A stretch of DNA of 64,000 bases from Tetraselmis striata (taxonomy: Eukaryota; Chlorophyta; Chlorodendrophyceae; Chlorodendrales; Chlorodendraceae): the NCBI GenBank assembly GCA_006384855.1, contig VCJN01003089.1, forward strand, positions 1 through 64,000, in the 5' to 3' direction. The stretch's first letter is position 1, and every line of letters starts with the position of its first letter. The notes below the pieces were generated by a model. It worked only from the letters and a program-made list of their open reading frames with translations. It ran no database searches and was not told where the DNA came from. The translations under genes and the position numbers were made by a program. Shown here one piece after another: positions 22,401-34,124 of this stretch.

Positions 22401-22966
22401 GACGTCGCTGACCGGCACGTCCGCCGCGCCGGGCGCGTCCACGAAGCGCTGCACCGCCTCCATGAGCTCGTTGTACTTGGGGTCGCGGTGCGTGATGTAG
22501 TACTCGAAGGGGTTGTTGTTCACGGCCGCCACGTTCCAGGTGACCGCGATCATCCCGGCGCCCTTGCGCCCCTCGTCCGCGTCGACGCTGCCGCCGGTGA
22601 GGCTGCTCAGAATCTGCGCGCGAGGCATCAGCAGATCGGTTCGTCAGTTTCCGCCAGGATCAGGCTGCAATATACCGTAAAGCCGGTCGGATGTCGGCAG
22701 TCTGTCGAAGGCTCCTGGGCGCGCCGCCCCCGACAGCAAAGCCCGCCCTCGGCCATCCATCCCGCCCCTGCTACTCCCCCCCACCTCACTCTGCCGCGTG
22801 CAGTTCATGTCACTTGCGAGGGGTAGGAGCCTGGTTGCAATCTGACGGGAAGGTGTGATGTAAGTGGTGCTGGTGGGCTGGCGGTAGCGCGGTGACTCGG
22901 TCGGCCAGGGGGTTGTGTGTTTGCCGGGGGGGGGGGGGGGGGGGGGGGGTCAACTACCTGCCCCAT
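16413..22966 (-). CDS. EEP-superfamily phosphodiesterase, 12 exons, possibly myristoylated
   Basis: Exons (minus strand): 22958-22966, 22371-22613, 21922-21998, 21632-21739, 20847-21060, 20555-20619, 19857-20100, 19153-19284, 18414-18520, 17710-17893, 17133-17222, 16413-16538. All phases join, giving about 532 residues. EEP (endonuclease/exonuclease/phosphatase) motifs are W-N (Asn30 in VTWNVAAVNNNP), Q-E (Glu277 in VIFLQEVAAEW), His374 in ASFHGDTNG, Asp406/Asn408 in GLDANTY and Asp518-His519 in FPSDHGVV. So a metal-dependent phosphodiesterase or phosphatase is expected; the substrate is unknown. A 9-base first coding exon gives MGQ, which with ILSSL makes a good N-myristoylation signal. An in-frame ATG at 22628 is the alternative start. 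Two introns seem to use GC donors (gcaagc, gctctg). Many introns have C runs (sense strand) right after the donor. Confidence 0.85.
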
Positions 22967-23560
22967 CCTTCCACGGACCGCCGCAGGTATGAGCACGGCA
23001 GTCTCCCGACCTGTGGAGCTGTTTCCGATTCGGGGCCTGTTTGGCTCACGATCTCGGGGCACTCTTTGGCTCTGGCGCTCGGTCGTCTGACGAGGGTACG
23101 CGTCAGTTGCTACCTTGTAGTACCTGTAGCGACTAGCTCCTGCTGCAGATTGACGACCGATCTGGCACTGCGATCTGGTACGACCTCCTCGCCCATCTGG
23201 GGGTATCTGGGGGTGGTGCCCGCACCTGCCCCGTGGCTGCTCCGACGACGAACCGGTGCGCGTCGACCTCTCGTCAAGTGAGACGGTGTGAAGCTGCCGA
23301 AAAGATGCCGGGTTTTTTACAGGCAGTGATGATATGCAGCGCGGCAGCAGCAATAATAATAAACGGCAGCATTTCAACATGCAATCCAGTCTGGTTCTGC
23401 TAAAAAGGGTACGGAGACGTTTTTACACGGAAACGCGCTATTTTATAGCTAGGAAGGTTATTTAGCGAAAGCGGGGAAAGTCGGAGGATCCCGCATGGCG
23501 GAGGCGGAGGCGGAAACGGGAGGGCGCTGCCGAAGGCAACGAGCTGAAAGAAGCATACGA
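22967..23560. other. 5' flank of the EEP gene, no other gene
   Basis: Presumed 5' UTR and promoter of the minus-strand EEP gene, then intergenic DNA. No TATA-like element stands out. 'catttcaacatgcaatccag' near 23369 foreshadows the repeat terminus seen again near 23749. Confidence 0.4.
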
Positions 23561-23569
23561 GCTGCTGGT

Positions 23570-23790
23570 GGCTGTCTTAAGTAGCTCCCCGGTCGGGAGC
23601 GCAGGGCTCGTGGGCGGTGGGGCAGCGCGTATTGAAACCCGATAGTACCGGTAACCTAACCAGTCGGTTGGAACCACCAGCAACAGACCGTACAGGTTGC
23701 ACTAGGACAGTTAAATTGTTGGGAAACCCCATAAACAAGTTAAGATCATTTCAACATGCAATCGAGTCTGGCTTTGCCAGTGTACACGCG
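23570..23790. repeat. Terminal-type repeat T1, copy 1
   Basis: About 200 bases from 'gctggtggctgtcttaagta' to 'gcaatcgagtctggctttgc', repeated at 25680-25866. It ends with the shared block 'aaaccccataaac..gttaa' found at four places in 23-29 kb. Confidence 0.75.
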
Positions 23791-24835
23791 GTTCGTTTGC
23801 GACTGCGAGCCTGGGCAGTCGGTAGGCGTGCCGACTAGACGAAGGTCGGAGGAAGATGTCTTGAGTTGTAGAAGGGGTCTCGCGCCAAGAGGTTAGGAAC
23901 CTCGATCGAGGCGCAGGCGCATAATATACGCGGATGGGAGATGTTGACGGCGCGAACGCCGGCGCGACATAGGCCATACGTGTCGCGGAATTAAGGCGCC
24001 GTCTCCCGACGGCGCCCTATAGCATTTGCCGCGCGCCGTGGTGGCGAGCTTCACGAGCCGGAATTGCATACCAATTTGGCGAGTGACGAGTGCCCAGCAA
24101 AGCATCGGCATAGGCACCCATAGGACAACAACAGCTGCACGCACGGGCGCGCGAGTGCGCCGCGTACAGCCAGGTGAGGTACGTAGTAATGGTACGCCGT
24201 ACGCGACGCGATGGTAACTCTGCACATGTGTAGGCGACGGGTGGACACGCAACCCCGCGCGATAACGGCGATGTAAGGCCGCTGCCATCACCAGCGGCGG
24301 TGGTCGTCTCGCCGCCTCGCGTGAAGGGCGGCGGGTAAAACGTACGACGCTTAGGGGCGCGGGAACATGGGACCCAGTGAGTGTGGTCGTGTTGTGCCGG
24401 CTCTTAGGTGTGTCGGGGTCGGTTGCTTGGTTGTCGGCGACGTCGCAAAAGACCCGCCGATTCGGTAAGATGTCACTGCGGGTCTTATTTCGCGGAGTAG
24501 TGCGTGAGGCAGCCGCCGCCGCTGCACAAAGCGACTGCAGCCGACCAGCTTATAAGTCGCAAGCTTCTGATGACGCCACGAAATGCACAAGTCGCGTCCG
24601 GTGGCGGAGCTGTCCCCCGGCGGGCAGCTCGCGTTGTCACAGATGAGATGACGTGAGGTCGGGAAACGGGTTGGCGGGCGTAGAGGCCCTTGTGGCCTAT
24701 GTGCCGGCCCGTAATGATGCCAATGTAGCCTATGTCGCGGGGCGAGGATGACGACGACTTGATGCACCAGCGACGGTCGCCGATGTAGTTCCAAACCCGG
24801 AGTAGTCGGACAAGGGTAGTTACGACCACCACGAA

Positions 24836-25630
24836 ACGTCAAGCGTACACGCTAGGTGATAGAGCTGCCCCCGGTGGGCGGCTGCAGGTTGTCATGGTCC
24901 TTGTGCGACGACATTGCAGTAGGAGGCGTCGGAGACGCGCCGAGATGAGCCGCGCAAACGCAAATGTTGCTGCAGCACAATTAGTTAAGGCGAAGGCAAC
25001 GAGCCGCCCTCTCAAAACACCGTCGAGTGAGAGGCGCCACCCCCGTAATGGACAAATGACGCGAGTAGTTACGTAAAACCACAACGTGTAACGACCATTG
25101 ATGCCACAACGCTGTGCTGCGAGGACACGCGGACCGGGTTGAAGTGTCTTGCGGGACAACAAGTAGCCGCTACGACGAAACGGACGTCCTCCTCCGTCCG
25201 GCGCGCCGATTTGTTGCGGTAGGCGTAGTTGTCGCCGTTGACAGTAACCGGGAAGAGCAGCGGCCATGGTGCCGAGCACGTCCACCTCACCTTACCTCAA
25301 GGGTTGACTATTGCGAGAGGGTGCTCCACTGCGGGAGCCTCAAGGCCATGTATTGCGACTCGACTTTGGGTGTTGAGGTTTAACCCCCCCCCCCCCCCCC
25401 CCCCAATGGGAACCTCCCCGCTCCAATTCCTAGTTGTGCGCATCGCTACCAGAAAACGTTTAAGCTGTAAAGCCATGGCAAAAACGGAAAACGATCGGCC
25501 GCATGAGCAGGGAAAACCACAATACCGAGGGGGCGTCTGTCGCTGCTTGATGTTGCAACGCATGTGCGCGGCACGACGACTCACTACCGGCGGGGTGGGT
25601 GAACGTCGGTGCGGACTTGTTCAGCCTGTG
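24836..25630. repeat. Dispersed 0.8 kb repeat R, copy 1
   Basis: Collinear with 43372-44200, with clear divergence. Landmarks are 'gtggtagagctgcc'/'gtgatagagctgcc', 'gtaggaggcgtc', 'gctgcagcacaatta', 'gagagggtgctccactgcgg' and a poly-C run at 25384-25404. The minus strand (25290-25069) codes MRWTCSAPWPLL, NKSARRTEEDVRFV and RVSSQHSV, matched residue-for-residue in large part by the other copy. The conserved peptide suggests a once-coding element. Confidence 0.8.
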
Positions 25631-25679
25631 TGACCCTCGCGCGCACAAGTACGCGCACAAGTATGGAAGATCGCAGACG

Positions 25680-25866
25680 AGCTGTTGGTGGCTGTTATAA
25701 GTAGCTCCCCGGCTGGGAGCGCATGGCTCACGGGCGGTGGGGCAGCCCGTACTGAAACCCAGTAGTACTGGTAACCTAACCGGTTAAAACCACCAACAGA
25801 CCGTACGTGTCGCACTAGGACAGCTAAAATGTTGGAAATCCCCATAAACACGTTAAAATCATATAC
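25680..25866. repeat. Terminal-type repeat T1, copy 2
   Basis: Matches 23570-23790 with substitutions and small gaps. T1 copies bracket dispersed repeat R copy 1, so the 2.3 kb unit may be a mobile element with long direct terminal repeats. Confidence 0.75.
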
Positions 25867-26014
25867 ATATATATTGCATATATACTGTATTTGGTCGAGT
25901 TAAGTTTGGTTTTGCCGGAAAGGTCGCGCAGGATCTTTTACACCGACAAGACGAGCCGAAATTGGCATTAAGGTTTAGTGAAAATGTGGAGGGAAGCGGC
26001 GGAGTCAGGGGGCC

Positions 26015-26235
26015 GTTGCGCATAACGCAGCGGAACCGGAAGATGGAAGGCTTTGTTGTTACGGCTGCTTTTATGTCTACTCGTGATGCACCCAAAAGGT
26101 GCGCCACGGCTGGTGAACTAGTGAACCCGTACCACTTAGCAGCAACGGTAGCCGGAAAAGCGGTTAGGAAAAGACCAAGAAACCCCATAAACTAGTTAAG
26201 AACATTTCAAGTTGAATCTAGTTTTGCATGTGACG
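26015..26235. repeat. Terminal-type repeat T2, copy 1
   Basis: Contains 'ttgttacggctgcttttatg', 'gtgaactagtgaacccgtac' and 'aaaccccataaactagttaa'. It is repeated at 28925-29115. T2 shares only its last 40 or so bases with T1. Confidence 0.78.
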
Positions 26236-28924
26236 AGCGAACCAAGAGACGAGCGGTAGGAAGGGTAGCGCTACGTCGCGAAGGGGGCACCGTTAAAGCT
26301 GCCGCTGCGAAGCCTTGTTGTATTGGAAGTGGCGAAGGGGCGCGATGTGACCAAAGAAGACCACATGCCAGGTGAGGGGAGGGCGTTCGGGCCGATGTAG
26401 TCCAGAACGACGTCGGATTTTGTGTCCCAGCCGCCTCGGTGGCGAATGTGGAACACTGAAACCCCGATGGTTAGCAGCCGAAGCTGCTCCCTTGCGAAGG
26501 TTGTGAGAACTCCAGGGAGTGCCGGCGGTAGGGGGCAGCACCGACGAGCCGAACAGCCATAGAGAGCTAGTCCGACATGGTAGCGGCAATCCAAGATTGG
26601 ACTGCTCACTCGGGGCGACCGCCAAAAACTTTGTCTCGGCCAAGGCAGCAAGGACCGGGGGGAACATACTGTACGTTATCGACAAGTGGTGCAAGAGACG
26701 GGCGACGCGTGTGCTCCGATACAAGAAGGAGCAGCACACGTAGGTCGTCGGGCCCGCGCCGGCTGGCACGCGCCCCTTCTCTTTGTACTAAACCTGCCGG
26801 GTGATGTTGTAGAGTCGACATGCACGTCCCGCTCTCGGCATGACACACCAGTAAGTCCCCCGGAAAAGAACATGAAGTTGACAACCGAAGCCATGAGGGC
26901 TCGGAAGTCGATTGGTACTTTGGGGGAAGATCGGACACTACAATCACCTCGGCCCTCTCGACGAAAGCGTAAGCGACATCAGCAGGCAACGGGACTCGTA
27001 AAGTGGCAGCCTCCATGTGGCGTTGCCTTAGCAACAGACCACGACGCGCAGCGGTGAGGTGCACGCTGTCCTTGGCGATGGGGTCGATGTTGTGTAGCTC
27101 GAAGAAAGTGTAGATCGCTGACATGTAGGGTTGTAACGACTTAGCCCCAATGTGAACCCGCTCACCAATTCAAGCGACGTACCGGACGACAGTGGCAGTG
27201 GTCGCCTCGAGCGGGCTGGTGTTATCGAGATCGTGGCAAAACTCTCCGAACTGTAACAACTTGTCGGCGTATCTTTTGAGCGTCTGGGCAATGAGGGAGC
27301 TGGAGAGCAGGTCGAGGGCCCGTTGTCCCAATCCGTTTCAGCCGAACGCTTGACTCATGCAGACGGGACCGGAGCCATGGGGCGACAGCTTCGGGCTGCG
27401 TCGTCAAGTAAGCGAGTACGACGCTTGGCCGATGGAGTAAGACGAGGTCGGTTCATTGCAGCCAAGTAATCGGCCGTGGCGTTTAGGTTGCCGGCGGTTG
27501 TCCGGTAGTTGCTAGACGGGTTGATATGGGCACCAGTACGAATTTGCGGGGCACGGTGCAAATAAGCAGGCCGCCCCGCGCATGACAGACGCTACAAGCG
27601 TGACGTACACGCGCGCAAGATGGTTGTTGCGAACCAATTGTGACACGTAGTGTAACAACCGACGGACGCGGTGATGATATGGTACGGGAGACGGGTTGCT
27701 GAGCCGCCATGTGCAGGTGTGCGGATGGTTGAGCCGCACTCGGATGTGGTTGTAACAAGCGCCGCACCGAAAAATGTCTAAATAAAGGTAGGGGGGTCCG
27801 GTCCGGACACGGGGCCCTCATCCCGCCGTTGGGCTGCCCGGGTTCGCTGTGCGGCGGTCACCGAAAGGTGACCTCGCAAAGCGCCAGCATCTCCGGCGAA
27901 AGGCGCCCCACTACGCCGTCACTCGTGCTCACCTTCGCGGCCACGCCCGCGACCGCCGCGCCACGTCCACGTCCGCGCCCGCGTCCTACGAGTGCCGCCG
28001 CCACTCTAGCAATAGCGGCAGCCTTCTCGCTGCTGGCGTCGAAGACCCGACGCTCGTAGTCCTTCATCAGATCTCCGAAAATCGAAGAGCCCAAATGCTC
28101 GCTCGGCTGCGGGCTGAAAGTATTAAGCCCGCAGTACGTCAAGCACCCTTTGGTCACCGTGCACACGCTTGATCTCGTTGAGCTTCCGCAAGAAATTCAG
28201 ACGAAAGCAAAACGCCTTGTCGATGGCCTTGGTGTGGTTTCGCGAGGTAAGGAGTGAAGTCTTGATTATTCATTAGCAACAAGGGCGTAAAATAGCAGGT
28301 AGTCGTGGTTGATGAGGGCCACGAAAAGAGAAGCCATGTGGGCCCCAAAGCACGTCATCCAAATGTATTCCTCCCGCGAGCCGCAAGACGCCGGTCATCC
28401 TTCTTGAGGTAGTCGTTCGTCAGGTCGGTACGCAAAGGGAGCAGCCCAAGCACCCGGCTGACCGGTTGAACGTCCTCGTAACCAGACTTTGGTCGCTGTA
28501 GTAGCTCTGGCAGCGCGAGGTAGTCGTCCTCGTCATTCGTGGATTTTGCTCCGAGACGGCCGCTATGGGCTAGCTCTAGCAAGTCGGGGCGCACTGCGGC
28601 TCCCCCGCTGCCTGCCGGCTATCCCGCGACGCTCTGTCATGACAAGTCAGAGCCATGTGCTCCGTCTCCATCAACAACACGTTCATAAGCCGTCAGTTTG
28701 GCCAACGACGATGTGAGCTCGAGCAGCAATGTAGCATGGGCATGCATGTCCGCTTGCATCGATTCGAGCGTCAGCACATATGCGACGAGTTCTTCTCCGT
28801 TCGGCATGATGACGCACGGCCGTACGGATGAGATTTTTCTCACGCGGATGGTGAGCCGGGTGTGGTCTTGAAACAACATGTGACCTTGCTCGCAACAAGT
28901 TACGAGACAGTTCATCGCTGCGTG
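26236..28924 (-). mobile_element. Degenerate element between T2 repeats (LTR-like)
   Basis: Flanked by T2 direct repeats, as an LTR element would be. The minus strand holds protein-like but broken segments: 28915-28637 (VRPCVIMPNGEELVAYVLTL), 28594-28355, 28230-28135 (FRLNFLRKLNEIKRVHGDQ), an Arg-Gly-rich piece at 27858-28090 (ALVGRGRGRGRGAAVAG), and 27124-26606 (IDPIAKDSVHLTAARRGLLL). RG-rich segments are common in nucleic-acid-binding Gag-like proteins. No reverse transcriptase or integrase motif was found. Classification is inference. Confidence 0.45.
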
Positions 28925-29115
28925 TACCGCAGCGAAACTGGGATATGGCAGGCTTAGTTGTTACGGCTGTTGTTATGTCTACTCTTAGATGTACCCAAAG
29001 GGCGCAACGACGGGTGAACTAGTGAACCCGTACCACTTAGCACCAACGGTACAGCCGGAAATGCGGTTAGGAAAGGTTGGAGGAAACCCCATAAACTAGT
29101 TTAGAACATATCACC
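28925..29115. repeat. Terminal-type repeat T2, copy 2
   Basis: Matches 26015-26235 over about 180 bases, including 'ggtgaactagtgaacccgta' and 'gaaaccccataaactagttt'. Confidence 0.78.
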
Positions 29116-29576
29116 ATATATATGCGCATCGGCGCGCGTACAAGCAACATGTGTCGGAGATACAACTCTCCACAAAAGTCTCCGGCCTCTTTTCTCGCCG
29201 ATGAGTTCGAATTACGAATAGCATGGTAGCTAAATCTAGGGTTTATGACCTGAAATCCTGGAATGTTGCATATTTATGTTTAATCTTTATCACCATGCGG
29301 TTTAAGAAAGCTATTTGGCCCGAACAACACGCGTCCTACACGAGTGGCACTTGCGCCACCGTATTGAGGGTTTCCAATACACTACCCCCGCAACAGCTGG
29401 GGTTGGTACCCCGCATGTGCCGCCGCGCATGCATAGATGAGCATTGCCTAATGGAAAGGCCATGGATGTGCGAGAAGACACGCACGTCAACATAGACATG
29501 TCAGCGCGCGCCGTCTTGTTCTTGATCGTTCGCAAGCGGCGGTGTCGGACTCCTCCTCCCGCTCTTTTTTCTTGAA
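29116..29576. other. No gene seen
   Basis: Flank of the T2-bounded element. No recognisable reading frame; locally AT-richer at 29200-29300. Confidence 0.4.
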
Positions 29577-30465
29577 CTATGACGTTGCATGTGCCTTGGC
29601 TGCAGCAGCGAGGCCGACCTCGAGGCGCGTGTCTTCGAGGGCGGCGAGCAGGGCGTCGACGACGTTGGCGAAGCGCTCGTGCTCTGCGAGGCCGAAGATG
29701 CGGGAGTAGATGAGGCGCTCCGCGACTTGCTCTTCGACTTGCGACTTGCCGTCTTGGTTTTGAAGCGGCGTAGGTAGGTGGCCCGGGCCTCGTAGGTGCG
29801 TGTCGCCCACTGCCGCAAACGTGCCAAGCGCGGTGTTGAGTAGGTCGAGGGCATACGTCCTTCTTGGTGCGGGTAGTGGCGTTGAGCGCCCGTCCCGAAG
29901 CATTGCCATAGCCGTTGTTGCCGCCGACTCCGCGGCCTCGTGGAAAAGGCCATCATAGCACAAGACATGTTGGTACTCGTCCCGGGATGCCGTCTTGTTC
30001 GCCTCCGTGAAGTAGAGATCCGCCTCGTCGCGCCGGGGTTTGAAGAGGCTTGGGTGTCGCATGCCCAGTTAGGGGAGGATGTCGTGGTAGGCGCGGGGTA
30101 GGCCGTCTACCCAATCGTGGGGGTCAATGAATTCTCCGCAGTCGTTTCCGTCGTCGCCCTCCGTAGCTGCTGCTGCCCGTGCGTCGTGCACCGGCCGAGT
30201 CGTAACCACTCTCGGCCCCGTCGTCGTTGATCGCGGGATTGGCACGCCGCTGGTTGATCTCCGCCTGTATTTCTAGCCGGATCGATAGGCTGTCGAACTG
30301 CAGTTTCAGCGCTTGCAGAATCTTGAGCGCTGCCTGCTCGGTCGTTTGCTCCACTGGCTCCGGCGTATTGTCGGGGGATTTTTCTGTGGGCTGTTCGTTC
30401 GAGGAACCGCCCGCCTTATTAGCTGGGAGGTGTAGGGAATGGGTGACTCGGTCCGTACCGGACAT
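29577..30465 (-). pseudogene. Gag-like retroelement ORF, broken
   Basis: Two minus-strand frames read as one protein with a frameshift near 30130 and one stop near 30070. The N-terminal part (30465-30124) is acidic then helical (TTEQAALKILQALKLQFDSL) and ends in a basic patch (GGRRRKRLRRIH). The C-terminal part (30062-29577) contains DEADLYFTEANKTASRDEYQ, HVLCYDGLFHEAAESAATTA, VAERLIYSRIFGLAEHERFA and NVVDALLAALEDTR. Size, charge pattern and repeat-rich surroundings suggest a Gag-type capsid protein of a retroelement. No zinc knuckle is seen. Family assignment is inference. Confidence 0.4.
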
Positions 30466-30469
30466 TCGC

Positions 30470-32090
30470 GAGTAGTCGCACCATACGCCCCTACGAGAGA
30501 GGCGATCCCGTAGGAGCGGAGGATCATGGGTGCGGCATCAACTCCACTTCCACGACGTGGTGCGTGGGCGCTAGTAACCCCTATGACCCGTAGTGCCCGG
30601 CTCGCTGCGGCAGCGGGCTGGGCGGAGTGGCCGGTTGTGGCGGCTCCTTGTATCTTGCGACGACCGGGGAGCCCCACGGGGGGCTTTTCAAACAGTACTC
30701 GTAGTCACGGTAGCGCCTGCCGGCGCCGCCGGCCACCAGTAGCCAGCACGCAAGTACGGGGGTTGCTAAAAATAATTCATGTACGATATCGGCCTTGCGT
30801 AGTCGGCCTCTCCGAAATCCGCCTACGGGTGGGGAGGGGGTCTTTACGACTCGGACGGGGGCAGCCTACTCGCGAGGGCTGTTCGAAATAAAATCGTGTT
30901 CTCGTACCTCGGTACGACCCGCGGTTGACAACGAAGACTGAATTTGGCGTCACTTACCGCCGTCCCTACCCGTATGTGTTCCACATGTGAATCACTCGAA
31001 TCGTTCGGCGGCGCCTTGTGGCCGACCCGTTCGGAACACCCGAAAAACACTCAGCCGCTCCGTGCGTGAGAACGGGTGAGGGCGGCGAGCGCAAGGAGAC
31101 GGGAGCCCGGCACTTCGTGAGCGGGCGGGCGTTCGGGGGCGAAGAGGCATAGCATGGCAGCGACTCGGGGCTAGGAGATAGAAGCCGAAGTGCCATGAGG
31201 GAGTCGCAGCAATGCAGCGGGAGGAGTCTCCTGGTCTGGCCTTGGACGGGCGGCCACAACGACGAGGTGCGATGCGGACGAGGCAAGCGGCGCGGGCGAG
31301 CAAGGCCGGCCTGCGATTACGGAGCGACGACACGCGGACAGGGGGGGGGGGGGGGGGGATGCCCGCCTTTCCCCCTCCAGTCCCCCTTGGGGATCCTACC
31401 GCAAGAGCTCGGGCGGACGAGACGGAGGCAACATCGGCGGAACGCGGCCGAGGCCGGCGCGGTGGGGCGATCCGCGCGCCGCGATTTTCAACTACGATGG
31501 CGGCAGGTGGAGCAAAGACGCCGCACGACGACCGAAGATTACGCGGTGCCGGTGCATTACCGATGTACACGAAAACATTTTCGAGGGCGGGGCGAGAATT
31601 GTATTCGCAATCCCCGTACTGCTGCGGATTAGCGGTAGTCACTTATACGGCGAATGCCCATAGGTATCTGGAAATAACACATGAGATATTGATCACGTGA
31701 TGTTGGGAGGCGAGGTTTGGAAACGAAAAAGGATGACCGAAAACTTGAGCTGTAATTAAAGTATATGTGTTCCCTACTATGGTTAGATGGCAGACCCTAA
31801 GAACAACTCAGTTTAGGCGGTGGAGAGCAGCAGACTTCCACGTGATCAATGTCAATTTCAATTTTAGAGGCGATGCCGTCGCGCTAGTTGTCAAGCTGGC
31901 GCAAAAAATTGAAGGTGGACTCCCGCCACTGCTCTGGAGCGTCAAATAGCAAGGTTGGCTGGGGCTGGCGCGTGCGCCGCTGGTCGCCGGTGTTGCCTAT
32001 ACACACTATTACATTGCGGCTTTGCTAGCGGAATGCGACGAAGCGGCCCTTTGCCCGGTGTAATTCAAACCTCTATATTACCAATGACGG
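30470..32090. other. No convincing gene
   Basis: Overlapping GC-rich frames on both strands have low-complexity translations. A G tract lies at 31341-31358. The composition fits old transposable-element flank. Confidence 0.4.
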
Positions 32091-32094
32091 CCCT

Positions 32095-32766
32095 TTGACC
32101 CTTGAGACGAGTGGGCTGCGCCCCGCGGACCGCTCGCGATCGTCGGACTTGAATGACGCTGGCGGAGTGGGGGGGGGGCCGGGGGGGGCGTGGGATTACT
32201 TGATCGACTTTGCGTGCGTGTCCTCCACGACCCCCACTTGGAGCAACGACCCCGATGGTGCACCCCGGGGATCGCGGCGACCGAGGCGGACCGGGCGTCT
32301 TCCGCCCCAGTGCAGGGTGTTCACCGGTACCACCCTTTTGTGGTTGAGGACCGCGGCCGTCTCGGGAAATAAGTCCGCTTTGACGGTGGTCTACATCTTC
32401 GCGGTGTTGTTGGCTGTGCGAGACTTCCCTGGCGGTCCTTCCGCCCGACCTCATGCTTCCTTCGTGGTCAGTCCGTTCATGCACTTCGGAACTTTGTCGC
32501 TAGCCAATCTGCTGAGTTCCGCCGTCACATGTCGCGCACACGGCGGGGGCTGTTGCAGCGGGTCTCTGCTTGCGTGCATGGTCCCCTGGGCGGCATTCTC
32601 TATGCCGGTGTGCAGATGACCAAGTCTGATGCATGGGCTCGTGGCTGCCCATTCTGCATCTCCTGCTACTGCTTCCACCTCGCAGTAGCGACTAGTTGTA
32701 GAGGACCTTCCCGATTAATAGTCCTTTTCGGGTGATTTCCTGATATTTCGCCTTCTGCAGCTAGAA
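32095..32766 (+). mobile_element. LINE 3' fragment, copy 1
   Basis: A 5'-truncated copy of the family at 36981-37677 and 50464-51185. The coding part is broken by frameshifts but the peptides FACVSSTTPTWSNDP, KSALTVVYIFAVLLAV and CRAHGGGCCSG align. The 3' untranslated part has 'gtagaggacctt' and 'ggtgatttcctgatat'. The truncated 5' end with a conserved 3' end is typical of non-LTR retrotransposons. Confidence 0.65.
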
Positions 32767-33074
32767 AATAAGGGGCGCAGTAACACTAAATTACCTATGT
32801 GGCAGGTAGCGACTATGGGTTGCGACTATTTGTTTCCATAAACTACTGTCATCCGCTCCGCCCGCGCCGCGGTCATCGCGGCGGCGAGGCGGCGCGCGCG
32901 GGAAAACAGCAAGCTCCGGTGCTGCGCGTGGGCAACCAACCGTGGTCCAGCAGCATATGGTCCAGTATTAAACCGCAGGCGCGGCATCAGCAGTCGTCCC
33001 CCCGCCCCCTCTCGACCCGACTCAACGCCGCTGCCAGCCCCGCGGCCCCTGGCGCTCCGGAACCCGTGTACGCC

Positions 33075-34124
33075 ATGAGTCCCAACGCCGCCGCCCACGT
33101 GCCGGTTTACCAGCTGAGCAGCGTGTTCGAGCCGGGCGAGCTGGCGAGCCTGCGCGCGCTCGCGGCCGGCGACGGCTGTCATCTCGAGTCGCCCGAGCAG
33201 CTGGGCGGCGGCGAGGCGACAGAGGGGGCGGCGGTTGCGGAGGACGGGCGGGTGAGCCTCGGCGCTGGCGTGCTCCATGGGCTGCTGGAACAGCTGGACG
33301 ACATGCAGCGGCAGGTGCTGGAGTACGTGGAGCACGAGAAGGCGAGCGAGGGCCTGGTTGCACAGCTGCATTCGGCGCTGGAGGGGGCCAAGGCCAAGCT
33401 GGCGCTGGCCGAGGTGAATTCCCCGCGCGCGGCGGAACTGTATTGTCCGCCCCCGCGATAGGACAGGCAGCATTAAATCTCTGCGGCGGCGTTTACAGGC
33501 ACTAGTGCGGTCACGGTTCGCCCTGTGTAGGCGACAGCTCCATTGAAGTGACCTGTGGTGTTAGTATGCTGCCACGAGCTTATCGAGCCCGCTGCGCTTG
33601 TTACGCTGTGAGCTAGGAGAGTGACTGCAAATTTGTCGAATGGATGGCGGTGTTGGTCGCTCACAGGTCACAAAACCGCCGCTGCCTATACACCCCCCTG
33701 CAAACGTATAATGAGGCGACTGCACCGCGCCAGTGGCCGCACTACGAGCTCGCAAAATGACTCTGGGAATTTATGCCTGCCCAGGGCACTCACAGTGCGG
33801 CTGCTGTTGCCTCGCCTGCTGCTACAGGGAGCGTTGAGCAGTGCGGAGATCGCGCTTCGGCAGGAGCGCGAGGCGCGTCAGAAGCTGGAGGCGCAGCTGG
33901 CGAAGGAGGTGGCGGACCGCAAGGAGCTCGCCACCAGGGTCGTGGAGGCCTGTGTAGCGGGAGAGGGCAAGCTGGTAGGGAGGCGGCGATGAGGCGCACC
34001 CAGGGGGTGGGAGGGTGGGGCGCTGCTCCACGCTGCTCTCCCTTGCCGCAGCGCTCAGGGGGGGGCAACGCCTCGTCTCCTCCCCGCCACTGCTGCCGTT
34101 GCGTGTATGTCCTAGTACTTACAG
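33075..34124 (+). CDS. Coiled-coil protein, at least two exons
   Basis: Exons 33075-33413 and 33828-33974 join in phase 0 (donor gccgag|gtgaat, acceptor gctacag|ggagcg). A likely third exon, 34052-34124, lies between ttgccgcag and acag|gtagcc, but its continuation was not found. The ATG at 33075 is the first in frame. The N-terminal 60 residues are mixed. From VSLGAGVLHGLLEQLDDMQR to the end of exon 2 (IALRQEREARQKLEAQLAKE) the protein is a heptad-like, charged coiled coil with no catalytic motif. It looks like a small scaffold or cytoskeletal protein. The high G/C third positions are gene-like. Neighbours are LINE debris upstream and MTFP1 downstream. Confidence 0.55.
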
